Shown: positions 48,051-61,430 of the stretch, one piece after another
Layout: each line of letters starts with the position of its first letter
Numbering within the stretch: position 1 is the first letter of the stretch
Origin: Myxocyprinus asiaticus
Taxonomy: Eukaryota > Chordata > Actinopteri > Cypriniformes > Catostomidae
NCBI RefSeq assembly: GCF_019703515.2
Contig: NC_059356.1
Location: 26,093,197-26,157,196 of the forward strand
Reading direction: 5' to 3'
DNA length: 64,000 nt
The notes under the pieces: model-generated
Database searches by the model: none
The model's input: only the letters and a program-made list of their open reading frames with translations
What the model was told of the DNA's origin: nothing
Translations under genes and position numbers: made by a program

Positions 48051-48619
48051 TAGTTCACCCAATTTAGAAAATTCCGTCAACGTTTACTCACCCTCATATT
48101 GTTCCAAACCCATAAGACTTTTTTAGGTGGAACACAAAAGATGAATTTGTAAGAATATCCTTTTTTCCAAGTGAAAGGAGATTTGTTCTTTTAAGCTTTA
48201 AAATAAGCACCATAAAAGAAACTTAAAGTTAGTCCGTAAGACTCGTACACTATTTTCCAAGTCACATTTTAGTCATCATTCACTGATAACTGTTCCCTCT
48301 GCCAAAGCTTTGAAATGGAAATAAAAAAGATCTAGGCCATTTTCAGTAGCAATACAAAAATCCTCACAAAAAAAAATAACTCAAATGGCTTCAAAAGACA
48401 TATAGCGCTGTATAGAGTCGTATGGACTACTTATTTTTATGATACTTCAATGATGCGATTTTGTCAATTTGGAGCTTGATAGCCCCAGTCCCCATTCACT
48501 TTTCAACCTTTGCTCAAAAATTCATCTTTTGTGTTCCACAGAAGACAAAATTCATATTGGTTTGGAACGACATAAGGGTGAGTAAATAATTTTCATTACT
48601 GGGTGAACTATTTCTTTAA
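48051..48619. mobile_element. TTAAAGG-family element in thra intron 6
   Basis: It starts TAGTTCACCCAATTTAG and ends GGGTGAACTATTTCTTTAA, with the usual TTTACTCACCCTCATATTG near the left and GGAACGACATAAGGGTGAGTA near the right. It lies wholly inside the 1.05-kb intron, so about half of that intron is transposon. Confidence 0.78.
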
Positions 48620-48856
48620 AATATTACATATTAAGCTGAGATTGAATAAAGTATTTGAACATTGCCAAATTTCACACATCACCTTTAACTTTCCTGTTAT
48701 GCCTTTTCTCTGAACCCCTGACACAGTTATTAATGTGGAGAACAAACTGATGAAATTTATTTCATAAATGCATTTTAGGTCTCTTTGTAAATGTGAGTTT
48801 GAAAAATGCATGAATGTAATGACCAAATTCACTTGTTTCAATCTTGCATTGTGCAG

Positions 48857-49107
48857 ATCGTTCAGGACTGACGTGTGTGGAAAAGATTGAGAAGTGCCAG
48901 GAGATGTACCTGTTAGCGTTTGAGCACTACATAAACCACCGTAAGCACAACATCTCACATTTCTGGCCCAAGCTGCTGATGAAGGTGACAAACCTGCGCA
49001 TGATCGGAGCCTGTCACGCCAGTCGCTTCCTGCACATGAAAGTGGAGTGTCCCACAGAACTCTTCCCCCCACTCTTCCTGGAGGTCTTCGAAGATCAGGA
49101 GGTGTGA
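48857..49107 (+). CDS. thra: thra last coding exon: helices 10-12 and stop
   Basis: 251 bp from acceptor TTGTGCAG to TGA at 49105-49107. It encodes [58 protein letters not shown] and the AF-2 helix [14 protein letters not shown]. This is the hormone-binding alpha1 type of ending; no sign of an alpha2-type alternative C-terminus was seen. Asn occupies the KVT-N-LRM position where mammals have Asp. Confidence 0.97.
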
Positions 49108-51912
49108 TCAAGAGTAAAGGGGGCAAAACTGATCATGAATTTGTTTTTGCAAAGAATACCAGAAGCATTTGTTATTTTCATCCTCATGCAATGGCGAACT
49201 GGGACATGTATTTGTTTTTGCACCAATGGTCCCTTGTCAGCTTTGTCTGGGATTAGTTTTGGGGGTGTCGGTCTACTCACATTGTGACCCCACTGTCAGC
49301 TGCCATTCAGATTGCTCCCACTGACAGAAAAAAGTTAGCATGCATCAACCTACCTCTCGTACCAACATACCTCCCAAATTCAAAAGGAGCTTATTTTAAA
49401 AGCGTGACAAATAGACCTGGACAGTGAATGTTCCACACTGAGGAGTCAGTGGATCTCAATAGAGTGCTACAGCACCAGCTCAGACGTGTTCAGCCGTCTT
49501 TGTTCCAGAAGTATTTTTCCCATGAATTTTTTCCATAGGAATTTCTGAAAATTCTTCATAAAGAGTTCTAGACCATAAACAAAATCAGTCATCTCTGAGG
49601 TGAATCACAATATTACAAACTTTGATTTGAAGCAAAAACACTTATTTAAAAATTGGACAAAAAGGCTAGGGTACACAACTGGGAATGAACTACAATCCCA
49701 TGAAGCATTGCAAATGATGTAATCCAATTAAAAAAGATGAAAAAAATAAATAATTTAATATATAGAATTTATATATATTTAAAGTTTATTGCAAAATATT
49801 TATATATACAAACATATAAGTAGTTTGGGAGTGTAGGGAGATGGACTCGATTATGTCATCCACAATGCTTCATGAAGTGGGAGGTCGCTACAGAGCTCTT
49901 TTGGTGTGCTTTGCTGTTTCGCGATTCTCTGATTGGTAGATCATTCTCTGCAGGATCATGAGTAGAGTAGTTCTTCATCAGGAATTCTCCTATTAAACAC
50001 AAATTTTAAAAAACAAGGTTGATAAAACATGGACTGATGTCTTAAAAGACGCATATACCATCAATTAACAACCTCGGCGCTCACGGTAGGTCTGTATTTA
50101 AAATGTAATAAGTTATAATTAAAAAATCAGTTTGTTTATGGGGAAAATCAATAGAATTTGTACTTCTGGAACCTGACTGTTGCACCCAGTAGCTATTTCA
50201 AAACGTGTTTAGGAAGTTCTAGCTGTTGTTGTAAGGACAGAGGAAACCGAAAACAGCATTAAACACCAACACTATTGGGCAAAACTTTATTCTACAAGAG
50301 AGACAGAAAAATAATGCTCATTTTCCTCAAATCACAACAGTATTTTGGCACTCTGCTTCCTCTTTGCACGCATTTAATATCTCCTTTGAAAACATACCTA
50401 CCTGTATGCACTCATACACTCTGTACATACATTAATATGTTGTGTGAACAACGGGTTCGAACCTTCTCATACCTCATATGCACCAGTATATAAACACATG
50501 TAGCAACATGTACATACATGTATGCATGCGTTTAATTGTACCTGCACCATCATATCTATCCTTTTACAGTGCAGTGTATACAATTCTCATACCTTCCTAC
50601 CTACCATATCTACCATGCATACATACCTGTGTATATGTGCCTAAGCTGAAAATGGTGTGACCTCATCTTCTGAGTAGCCTCTTGTTGCTTTCTGCTGTTT
50701 GCCTCCACACAGATTTCCTCCTTTTCCTCCATATGCGTTTTGGTCTTGGATGTTAATTCCTAGTCATGTGCATCTACTATTCTTGGCCTTCAGATATAAT
50801 AGATATAAAAGCACGGCCTACAATATGGTGGTACCATGCTACAGTCATGGTAAAACAATTGTATTTTGATATATACCATCTTCATGTACCATGATATTTA
50901 CATGGTACTCCAAGTTACTTCAAAGAATAAAATGGTACTGTATTACCATGGCACCATGCCCAAATATCCATTGCCATGGTCACTTTGGTACTTTTATTTA
51001 ATGAGGCCTAACACTGTGTCCTAAAGAGATGTGACAAGATAATGAGACAAACGATAAAGCTTCCATGTCTTCCAAATGATAATCTCTTCCATGTCAATCT
51101 GAGTTGTTGTCCAAACCAACTGCAATGAGTGACAAGACATTTTGTCGATTGATAGGTTTCTATTTCTGCAGCATGGTGCTGGGTAGTCCCGCCCACATTG
51201 GTATGCTATGGATATTATACATCAAATGTTCTGATTGACTGTTGTTGTGCTGCATTACACAGCATTTCCGCTTTCAGTATCGAAAGACAAATTACTTCTC
51301 ACTAAAATCTTCATGTAAGTATTACCCCTACAATCAATCCGTCTTGCAGTTTGTTTCTACATTATGAATTCAGTTTGGCAAAATACCCGAAGTTATTTAG
51401 GAAAAGGTATGTTGCTTAAAAATCCCTGAAAGATTAAGAATTTGAAATGGAAAGAGAAGCTAAGGACAAGGAAAGTGGAAACTAAGGGTTAAAAGGATGT
51501 ATTTCTGGAGTGCGTCTTCACTGTTTTTAAAAGTGGGAAGCTTGCGGTCTTGACAGCCTCCTTGCAAGAGGAAATTAAATGAGTGTCACTTACCTCATCA
51601 TGTCTTCAAACAGACTCTACCTCACCCCTCATCCATGCATTGTAAAGCACATTCACACTCACCTGTCTACATATGCCTGCTTAAACCTGTACATAAGCGT
51701 ATGCACATTTACACTAAGAAGGCACATATTTGTTCACTCATATGTTTATATCCTGCTTGTCATCTTTCTTTCCATTTCACTTTTGTAATGTGGGACCAAG
51801 TGTCAGTATTGATCCCTGTTTCCGAGGATGTGCCAGACTTTTCCTGGATAGGTGTGGATCAATTTCACTGTGTTGCAACAGAGCTAACTGATTGTTCAGC
51901 AGAATATTTTGG

Positions 51913-52257
51913 TTTAAAGGGATAGTTCACCCTTAAAATTGACATTCTGTCATCATTCAGTCACCCTTATGTGGATTTAAAGCCTGTATGACTTTCTTCC
52001 GTGGAACATAAAAATTACTGACTTAAATTTCAGTCTGTTTCTCACATATAAAGGACCATTTGTATGATACTTTTATTGTGCTTTTAAATCCTTTATGAAG
52101 CTTGAAAGCTTTGTAATTGCATAAAAAAGAGTGATCAGCACAATCTTCAGAATTTCTCCTTTTGTGCTTGTTCTACAGAAAAAAGGAAACAATTTGGAAC
52201 GACATGAAGGAGAGTAAATGAGGACAGAATTTTCATTTTTAGAACTATCCCTTTGAA
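51913..52257. mobile_element. TTAAAGG-family element in the probable 3'UTR
   Basis: It starts TTAAAGGGATAGTTCACCC and ends AGAACTATCCCTTTGAA. 345 bp, no frame. Confidence 0.78.
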
Positions 52258-53084
52258 TAAGCTCTGGGGAGCCAGCAGAGGAAATTGACCGCTGCGTAAT
52301 GGCTCTCAGCCAGTAGGCCATGAAACCTAATTTCTTGTCAGCCCATTTCTACTGTCCCTGTGCCTCCAAACCTGACCCATTTATGTGCTCTTATTCCACT
52401 AAGAACTGTCATTCAATATTTTTGTACCATCGCTCCTTAAGCAACCATACCTCTTCACGCTTAAAGCCATACATGAAGAACTGTACATGAACTCCTGCCC
52501 AGCAAAAGACACAGCCAGACCCCAAAGCATCTCTCCAAATAGTTTAACCGGCTATTAATACATAGCAGGGTTTTGACCACAGTCGGATGTCCCTTTTACC
52601 GATACTCTGTGATGTGTCACTGTGATGATAAAACAAGAATGTGACACAGACAAACACAAGGGCATACCGGACAAACTCACTGTGACTCAGCCAAACTCAG
52701 GCATGGAGCTCCCCTCAGGCCCCAGGCCATGCACCTGACTCAGGCTCAATCCAATCCACCAGCACTGCAGAGATGCACTGCCCACAGTCACAATCTACTG
52801 CACCAGCAAGGGTCAGCTGTGCCCTGCCCACAGACCCTTTTAGTATTAATGTGTAATCAAGAAGCCATCTTTTCTGGACATACAAACTCAGTTTACAGCA
52901 CTTTTATCAGAACAGAGTTCACTCCCTCACAACTATCCAAGATGGTTGTGTATCTACTGGCCAGGATTAACTAAAACAATCTCAAGGCGCTCTTGGAAGA
53001 CTTTTAAAGGGGTCATATCATGAGAAATCCACCATTAGCCTGAACGGTTCTGAGCATTTTAAGGTTCCAGTAGCATTTGGACAT

Positions 53085-53698
53085 AAAGGAATGTTCCACT
53101 CAATACAAGTTAAGCTCAATTGACAGCATTTATGGCATAATGTTGATTACAACAAAAATTTATTCTGACTCATCCCTCCTTTTCTTAAAAAAAAGGACAA
53201 ATCTGGGTTACACTGATGCACTTACAATGGTGAATGGGGGCAAAATTTTGTAAGTTAAAATACTCACTGTTTCAAAAGTGTAACCACAAAACAAACAATG
53301 TGCTTGTAAAAAATGATTTTAATGTGATAAAATCACTTACTAACCCTTTCTGTGTAAAGTTATAGCCAATTTTACAACTTTGTTACCATGACGATGTATT
53401 GTCAACAAACCCTAATATGACTGTAAAAACAACTAATTAAACAACTTTACAGCTCATATAATACATGAGTTTTAACAGAACAATTAATGCAAGTGCTTTT
53501 ATAAAATTATAAGCTTCACATTTCTGCCTTTAAACCCTCCAAAAATTGGCCCCATTCACTTCCATTGTAAGTGCCTCACTATAACCTCGATTTTTGCTTT
53601 TTTTAAAGAAATGGAGGTCAAAAGTAATTTTTGTGGTAATCAACATTATGCCACAAATTCTGTCGTTTGAACTTAACTTGTATTGAACTCGGAAAAAA
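53085..53698. mobile_element. Palindromic element with about 150-bp arms in the probable 3'UTR
   Basis: The left arm (about 53085-53240) contains ATACAAGTTAAGCTCAATTG and GGCATAATGTTGATTAC. The right arm (about 53545-53698) contains the complements GTAATCAACATTATGCC and GAACTTAACTTGTATTGAAC. It is a common cyprinid repeat type with no coding capacity. Confidence 0.78.
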
Positions 53699-53837
53699 TG
53701 TTTAAGCACTGTTCGGTACGCTCAGGATTTCTCACCATTGTTAGCTAACCGTACTCAGGACAGAGAACTGTACTGGTGAAACGACTTTAGTAATGTGGCG
53801 ACTCATGATTGGTCACTTGCCCAGTCAATCTATTCTT

Positions 53838-54382
53838 AAACCCAAAATATACTTCGGTCAGACGCAAACACTGAGCATACAGGGCGCATGACGCAAATCT
53901 CGTCATCAGCAGAGTGCTCGAGCACTGAATGTGTGCAGGCCGATTTTTCTAACCGCGCATCTTTGAACGCGCAGAATGCGCATGCGCCTGAAATCATTTG
54001 CACGAATTAGTGTTCACACTGTGGCAACACTTCACATTTGAGCAGTTTCTGTCACAAAGAAACACTAGAAGATGTTATCGCTGATAAATAACAGGAGACA
54101 AAGGTTAAAACAACAGTAGATATGCACGTCAAGAGCGTGTGTGTGAGGAGGTCAGGAGACACCTACATTTGTATAACTCGAGTCTGAAGCACTATAAAGA
54201 CATCTTTATGGGTCAAAACGCCTGAAGAGAAATACTCCGGTGTCTCATAGCAGTCGTAGCGCGCATGCGCAAATCGCCTGTGAATGCGCACACCGTCAAA
54301 TGGAGTATATTTTGACAGGCTCGTGTTCGACAGTACGCAGACGCTGAGCGTTTGCATCAAAATCGAAGTATACTTTGGGTTT
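53838..54382. mobile_element. CpG-rich short DNA element
   Basis: The ends AAACCCAAAATATACTTCGG and CGAAGTATACTTTGGGTTT are inverted. The interior has many CpG and GCGC words (GCGCATGCGC twice), unlike its AT-rich surroundings. No transposase. Confidence 0.72.
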
Positions 54383-55231
54383 TGTCCTGATTTTGCAGTA
54401 CCACAGTGGAAAAAGAAACCGTAACCATGCTGATGAGCCGGGAACGATACGAAATGGCACGATTCCGCAACTAGAATCGTTCAGCCCGATGCCTATTCAA
54501 TAGCTCCCTGTAATATTCACACTGGCCAGTAAATTCTAGCTGCCTCTGAATTCCACAAATCCCTTGTGAATGTTCACAGTCTAGGATTTAGTCAGTCATA
54601 TTTGAGGTCCAAAAGTTCTATAAATGTGTGAAAAGAAGACCTGCCGTTTCATTTAGAAAGCTACATTGTCCTATCTACTGATGAGGAATGTAAAAAATAA
54701 AGAGAACACTCACTTTCTATAAAACAAATGTATTTACTGAAAAAATTCTTGCTGTTATAATCATGCATTTTATGGACTTATAAAACATTTGCGGATGAAA
54801 GACGTAATTTACGCAAGTATGGTTTGGACTGTGCATTTTGGACAGTGAATGGGATTGGGATAAAGAGGAGCAAATGTTCAAAGAGTGTTAAACTAAAGTT
54901 TGAACAAAGTTCATTTCAGACACTGTGCGTTTTTGTAATTGATTTTCAATATGAAATGTACTGTGGGTGTGCAAGTGCTCATTGTGGACAGCCATAGTGC
55001 TTCTCATGTATTTAGACTGGCTTTACACATCTGATTAGTATTAATGCTGTCTGTCTCCTATATCAAGTTGCTCTTGCAGTTATAAGTAGATTTTAGATAT
55101 TTGATCAAGACAGAACAAAAACATCTGTTTTGTCAATAGCTGTTCATACCTTACATAGAAATGATACATGAGGGTGAGTTTGATTTAGAGCCACACTAAT
55201 TTCTGCACATTTGTATAAACATTATTAAATG

Positions 55232-55450
55232 TTAAAGGGATAGTTCACCCAGAAATTTTAATTCTGTCATCATTTACTCACCCTCATGTTGTTCCAAACC
55301 CAATTGACTGTAGTTCTTTAGTGGAGAACACAAAAGGAGATGTTAGGCAGAATGACTCTTACTCACTTTCTTTGTGCACATGTAAAAAGAATGGTCACTG
55401 AGACTAACATACTGCCTAACATATTTTGTGTTCAACGGAGAAAGAAAGTA
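55232..55450. mobile_element. TTAAAGG-family element, left part
   Basis: It begins TTAAAGGGATAGTTCACCC, followed by the family words TCATCATTTACTCACCCTC and ACATACTGCCTAACATATT. The right terminus has decayed. Confidence 0.65.
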
Positions 55451-55932
55451 CTATTTGTTTTAAAATGTAGCCTAATTCTAGCTCATACATAGGCTGTCAT
55501 GATGCAAAGTTGCCTTCATTTGTAAGGCTAGAACAATTAAAGTTGCAGATCTTAAGTCTCGGCCTGATTTGCAGTTCAGAAACCCAATTAAAACTGAATG
55601 AGAAAAGATGCCAAGATTTGTATCCACCCAGCAAGAGACTTATCTGCAGCAGAACTTTATACAGAGTGCTGTGAATATGTCCAAGACAGTCTTTCTTTGA
55701 TAAGTAAATCACTACCAATACCTCAATCTAGGCTCTATCTAAGGAGCTCATCCTTTTACCATTTTAATCAGGGTCTAACCCACAACACACTTTCAAAATC
55801 AACTATACGTGGCTGAAACCACACCCATCCTCAAAACAGGAGGCCTCTAACCTCTCTGGACTTCATTTTGGAAAGCTCTTTTGTGCAATGGGACTTTTTA
55901 AGTTCAACAAGTGACATAGATGTATTCTTTGC

Positions 55933-56236
55933 TTTAAATGTATAGTTTACCCAAAAATGAAAGTGCTCTCATATTTTACTAATCCTCATGTTGTTCCAAA
56001 CCTGTATGACCATATTTCCTATGTAGAACACAAAATGAGATGTAATACAGAATTTTTATTTCAGAATGCCCCAGTCACCATTAACTTCCATTGCATTTTT
56101 TCCCTATACAATAAAAGTGAATGGCGAATGAAGCTAACATTCTCTCTTAACATCTGTGTTCCACGTAAAAAAAAGTCATACGGGTTTGTAACAACTTGAA
56201 TGTGAGTAAATTGTTTTGGTTGAACTATCCCTTAAA
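55933..56236. mobile_element. TTAAAGG-family element
   Basis: It starts TTTAAATGTATAGTTTACCC and ends GGTTGAACTATCCCTTAAA. About 300 bp. Confidence 0.72.
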
Positions 56237-56957
56237 CAATGCTTGTACCTACACTTTGTCAACCACGAATAGTTCTGTATAATGACAAAGACATAAAAAA
56301 AACTTGTATTGCAATACAAAGCTTGCACAGTTGTTTATAAAAATATGTTTGTGTGTGCACTATGTCCTTTTCTTGCTTGTGGACATGTGAGACCAATATA
56401 ATGTATGTGCAGAACACAACTTTGGAAGCTAGCCATGCTCAAACAGGAAGTGGTGTTGAGATGCCCTCTTCTGTTTAATGCTATGGGTCGATGGAGGACC
56501 ATCTAGTGCTTTGTTAAATAGTTCTTTGTAGCACTGTATGTTATCCCTCTATGAAACTGTCTCATAGTACCAACCTGTAATAGATGAAGGCCCTTGGTCA
56601 CCATGAGGTTATTTCCCACGATGCCTCAGTTAAGTGGATTATTGGATGCAATGCAGACTATGTTTTTCTTTTAATATTTCAATTACAAATACTTTTTTTT
56701 TTTTTTTTTTTTTGCTCTAAGCTGTAATAATGTATTGGCATGTAGTGGAAATTTAAGTTGATGGTTTAGATCAATCATCTGTTCACATGCAGGAACCAGT
56801 ACTATCAAGTGAAATATTTAATATTAGAAAATGTCACTTTCGCAGCTATACAATCAAATTGTATTGACTTGTTCAAAAGCATACCAATCAGTGGAAAGCA
56901 AAGAAAATCTGAGGAGGGTTTAAGTGTAACTCAGGAATGTGTGCTACTTTTCACTTT

Positions 56958-56974
56958 AATAAATGTTTAATAAA
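56958..56974 (+). terminator. thra: Poly(A) signals, probable thra transcript end
   Basis: Two AATAAA hexamers (56958-56963 and 56969-56974) are followed within 10-25 bases by a GT-rich stretch (TTGTTGTCTGTTGTG), the arrangement expected of a strong cleavage and polyadenylation site. Confidence 0.5.
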
Positions 56975-57175
56975 TGATTGTTGTCTGTTGTGAAGACCTC
57001 TTGTCTTTGGCTTTTCACTTATGCTGTCATTTGTCAAAGCCACAATCGAATCAAATTTGGTCAGAGCCACAATCAAATCAAAACATTTATCTAAGCAAAA
57101 GTCAGTCTGCACTCAAAACATTAGCTACTGTATATAAGAGGATAAGGAGACTGTTTTACTGCCTTAGCTCCTCTG

Positions 57176-57568
57176 TTTATTCATAGATCCACAAGAGGTC
57201 AGGAGATAATTGCTTCAGACCGGAGATGCAGAAAACAATTATTCCAAATGAGAGACCTTGTGTACTCATCAGAATTGATTTGCAGATATGGACCACTCAC
57301 CATTACTGCAGTCACTTCTTAAATGTTTCCAGCGTCAGAAATGAACATTATCTTTGTAGCAAATGCTTTCCAGTTTTACCAGAAACTTAGCTGTGGAGTT
57401 GACTTGATCTACTGCACATGATCCAAGCTATTAATCTTTGCAGCTTGATAACAGTTTAGGTTTGAGTGCTGGATAGGGACCAAAAGATTTTTACTTGAAT
57501 AACACAAAAGGAGTAATGATCTCAGAACTTATTATTATTATTATCATAATTTTATTAACTTTTTATTT
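57176..57568 (-). terminator. dusp3: Possible poly(A) signals for dusp3
   Basis: Minus-strand AATAAA hexamers lie at 57563-57568, 57551-57556 and 57176-57181, about 330-720 bases after the dusp3 stop. The first pair is the likelier end. Confidence 0.35.
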
Positions 57569-57897
57569 TTCTAGACTATTTAATTTTAACAAAGTTCATT
57601 TAACTAAATCTGACAGCACCCCATTGTTGCAGTGAAACGGGCTGTATTACAGAAACTTCCCTATCTTCAGTCTTAATCTGACAAATTCAAATTAGGATTC
57701 TAAAGTCACCATGGTAACTAAACAGATAAGAGAGAATTATAGATGGGATGTTTCTGTAATATGACCCCAGATAGAGACTGAATGACATACGCATACATAC
57801 AAACATACACAGCTCAGTAATACAAATACTCAAAAAAGCACTGTTTAATCCCACTAACTGCAAACACAGATGAATTGGGATAAAAAAGCAGACATGT

Positions 57898-58152
<255 letters not shown>

Positions 58153-58186
58153 TTAAATATTCTCAAAGTAGCTTTAAAGGGTTTTC

Positions 58187-58372
58187 CTGCTGGGAAAAAA
58201 AGCTCAGACTGGCCTAAGGGGGTTAACTGGTCTCTCAGCCTGGCCAAGCTCATCTGATTTGATGGTTTTAGAGTGGTTTTGGCCACTTTTTAGAGGAGCA
58301 GGCGAAAAGACCAGCTAAAGTCCAGCTTGGCTTAATACCATATACTGGTTTAAGCAACTTGTTTTAGCAGGG
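58187..58372. repeat. Dispersed cyprinid repeat with CCTGCTGGG ends
   Basis: It starts CCTGCTGGGAAAAAAAGCTC and ends GTTTTAGCAGGG. It contains AACTGGTCTC and CCAGCTAAAGTCCAGCTTGG, as in a GCTGGT-rich repeat common in cyprinids. It lies just after the dusp3 exon, in its intron. Confidence 0.6.
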
Positions 58373-59856
58373 TTAAGGCCAAGACACAACAGTGGTAGGA
58401 AAAACTGCAAGTATAAAAAAAAAAGAGATATAAATTAAGTATGAAATGAAAGAAAAATGTCCCATCTAAACACAGAGACCTTTTTCACAGCCGCACCATC
58501 TTTTTGATTTTTGAAGGGAACGACAACAAGGGTGTGAGGGATAGACGTACAGTCCCTTCAGTGGGTTGTAGTGTTGTTTAAAGTTTTTTTAATCGTTCCG
58601 CTGATGAAACATTTGTAAATATCTTTTCAGTAGACTCCAGACAACATAAGTTGTGTAAAATTAGATGTGATCTAGGAGCTTTAGACTATGCATGCCACTG
58701 AAGGGACTGTGTCTATTCCGAACACAACAGCATCGTTTTCATTCACATCAAAAATCAAAGATTTTGAAGGTCTGGTGCGTTAAAGTCATGTCAGATCGAT
58801 CATATTTACGAGTTGAGCACACATGAAAGCCACCCAAATGTCTTAATTATGGGATTTTCGATTTTTGAATCATGACGGAAGCAAATTGTTATCAGTAATA
58901 ATTTTGTTTTACCTGAGGATTTTGACTGTGCAGTTTAGTTTGCATACATTTAACGATAAAAACGATAAATAATTATTAAAATAAGACTAATTCAGCTTGT
59001 TTATGCATCAACAAGCATTTGCAACAAAACTACATTTCCCATCATTATATGTAGCTGCACTAGTTTGATAAGATAGATAGATAAAGCAATAATTACACAC
59101 CTTATACGTGGCTTTGCTCTTCATTTTGTTGCATTGCTAAAAAAATGCTTCTGGTCTTCGCTAGCATGTGAAAAAGAGAGAATGAAATACAAAATTGCAA
59201 AACAGGTCTGTTACTGTTCATCACATCATTTTAACGATTTCTGATCTCATAAATACGAACTTCCCAGGAGGACTTGAACGCACCATATATAGCTCAGTCA
59301 GGTAATTGTTATACTGCATTTTTTTAAACAACATTTAGTTCCAGTCCTCCAACTGGATTGGTCGAACAGCTTTCCAAGCGTGCTCATATTTAGTGTAACA
59401 ACACTGGGATATTTAACTGTTTGTATCACTCCGCTTGTCTCAGTTTGTGGCTTTCCAAATAGTTGTGGGGATTTTGAGTCATTTAGACAACAGTATGGTT
59501 CAATGACCATTTCTGCAGACTACATATTGACGGCAGCAGATGGCGACAAATGAAATTTTTTTATGTAATGAATGTGTCATTGAAGCATAGACTCAACTGA
59601 TTCGTTAAAAACACTGAGCTATTCTTGTTTACGACCAAAAAAAATTTTAAGTGAACAAGAACAATTAGTTTACTTAAAAGATTCATTCAATAACAACTGA
59701 TTAGTTTCATTGACCCCACTTGTTCGAAACCAGAGTAGTGTAGAGAACAAAGTTGTAGCACATCAACCTACAACCAAAAAGCTTTGGCTTCTTGAGAGAC
59801 TATTTTTCTATCAGAAAGACTCGAGATTATTGGAATAATACGAACAAAAAGATACT
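58373..59856. other. dusp3 intron, nothing recognised
   Basis: No exon or repeat ends recognised on either strand. Confidence 0.4.
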
Positions 59857-59858
59857 TA

Positions 59859-61428
59859 CAGGTGCATCTCAATAAATTAGAATGTCGTGGAAAAGTTCAT
59901 TTATTTCAGTAATTCAACTCAAATTGTGAAACTCGTGTATTAAATAAATTCAATGCACACAGACTGAAGTAGTTTAAGTCTTTGGTTCTTTTAATTGTGA
60001 TGATTTTGCTCACATTTAACAAAAACCCACCAATTCACTATCTCAAAAAATTAGAATACATCATAAGACCAATAAAAAAAACATTTTTAGTGAATTGTTG
60101 GCCTTCTGGAAAGTATGTTAATTTACTGTATATGTACTCAATACTTGGTAGGGGCTCCTTTTGCTTTAATTACTGCCTCAATTCGGTGTGGCATGGAGGT
60201 GATCAGTTTGTGGCACTGCTGAGGTGGTATGGAAGCCCAGGTTTCTTTGACAGTGGCCTTCAGCTCATCTGAATTTTTTGGTCTCTTGTTTCTCATTTTC
60301 CTCTTGACAATACCCCATAGATGGGGTTCAGGTCTGGTGAGTTTGCTGGCCAGTCAAGCACACCAACACCATGGTCATTTAACCAACTTTTGGTGCTTTT
60401 GGCAGTGTGGGCAGGTGCCAAATCCTGCTGGAAAATGAAATCAGCATCTTTAAAAAGCTGGTCAGCAGAAGGAAGCATGAAGTGCTCCAAAATTTCTTGG
60501 TAAACGGGTGCAGTGACTTTGGTTTTCAAAAAACACAATGGACCAACACCAGCAGATGACATTGCACCCCAAATCATCACAGACTGTGGAAACTTAACAC
60601 TGGACTTCAAGCAACTTGGGCTATGAGCTTCTCCACCCTTCCTCCAGACTCTAGGACCTTGGTTTCCAAATGAAATACAAAACTTGCTCTCATCTGAAAA
60701 GAGGACTTTGGAACACTGGGCAACAGTCCAGTTCTTCTTCTCCTTAGCCCAGGTAAGATGCCTCTGATGTTGTCTGTGGTTCAGGAGTGGCTTAACAAGA
60801 GGAATATGACAACTGTAGCCAAATTCCTTGACATGTCTGTGTGTGGTTGATGCCTTGACCCCAGCCTCAGTCCATTCCTTGTGAAGTTCACCCAAATTCT
60901 TGAATCGATTTTGCTTGACAATCCTCATAAGGCTGCGGTTCTCTCGGTTGGTTGTGCATCTTTTTCTTCCACACTTTTTCCTTCCACTCAACTTTCTGTT
61001 AACATGCTTGGATACAGCACTCTGTGAACAGCCAGCTTCTTTGGCAATGAATGTTTGTGGCTTACCCTCCTTGTGAAGGGTGTCAATTATTGTCTTCTGG
61101 ACAACTGTCAGATCAGCAGTCTTCCCCATGATTGTGTAGCCTAGTGAACCAAACTGAGAGACCATTTTGAAGGCTCAGGAAACCTTTGCAGGTGTTTTGA
61201 GTTGATTAGCTGATTGGCATGTCACCATATTCTAATTTTTTGAGATAGTGAATTGGTGGGTTTTTGTTAAATGTGAGCCAAAATCATCACAATTAAAAGA
61301 ACCAAAGACTTAAACTACTTCAGTCTGTGTGCATTGAATTTATTTAATACACGAGTTTCACAATTTGAGTTGAATTACTGAAATAAATGAACTTTTCCAC
61401 GACATTCTAATTTATTGAGATGCACCTG
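59859..61428 (-). mobile_element. Tc1-like transposon, copy 2
   Basis: 1570 bp between TA dinucleotides (59857-59858 and 61429-61430). The inverted repeats (59859-60058 and 61228-61428) begin CAGGTGCATCTC. It is nearly identical to the copy at 16242-17822 by eye. It sits in the dusp3 intron. Confidence 0.96.
60293..61165 (-). pseudogene. Tc1-like transposase, broken at the catalytic glutamate
   Basis: The same protein as at 16522-17559 up to SPDLNPI, including the first two catalytic Asp residues. A 7-bp deletion near 60315-60325, inside the hairpin-forming CCCCATAG...CTATGGGG, then removes the Glu codon and shifts the frame, ending eight codons later. There is also a 6-bp in-frame deletion (near 60846) and a 3-bp insertion (near 60923) relative to copy 1. 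The protein would be catalytically dead. Confidence 0.92.
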
Positions 61429-61430
61429 TA

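Larger units (their letters stand above)
49108..56990 (+). other. thra: Probable long thra 3'UTR
   Basis: After the stop there is no exon until the dusp3 exon on the other strand. A first AATAAA is at 49745-49750, another at 50926-50931, and the best one at 56958-56974, followed by GT-rich sequence. The last 700 bp (56.24-56.96 kb) are free of repeat signatures and look like vertebrate 3'UTR. If the distal site is used, the 3'UTR is about 7.9 kb and contains at least five inverted-repeat elements. This is inference; the proximal sites could be the main ones. Confidence 0.45.

Noticed and set aside
49108..57897. nr1d1 or an alpha2-type thra exon
   Set aside because: No nuclear-receptor zinc finger or LBD motif on either strand in this stretch.
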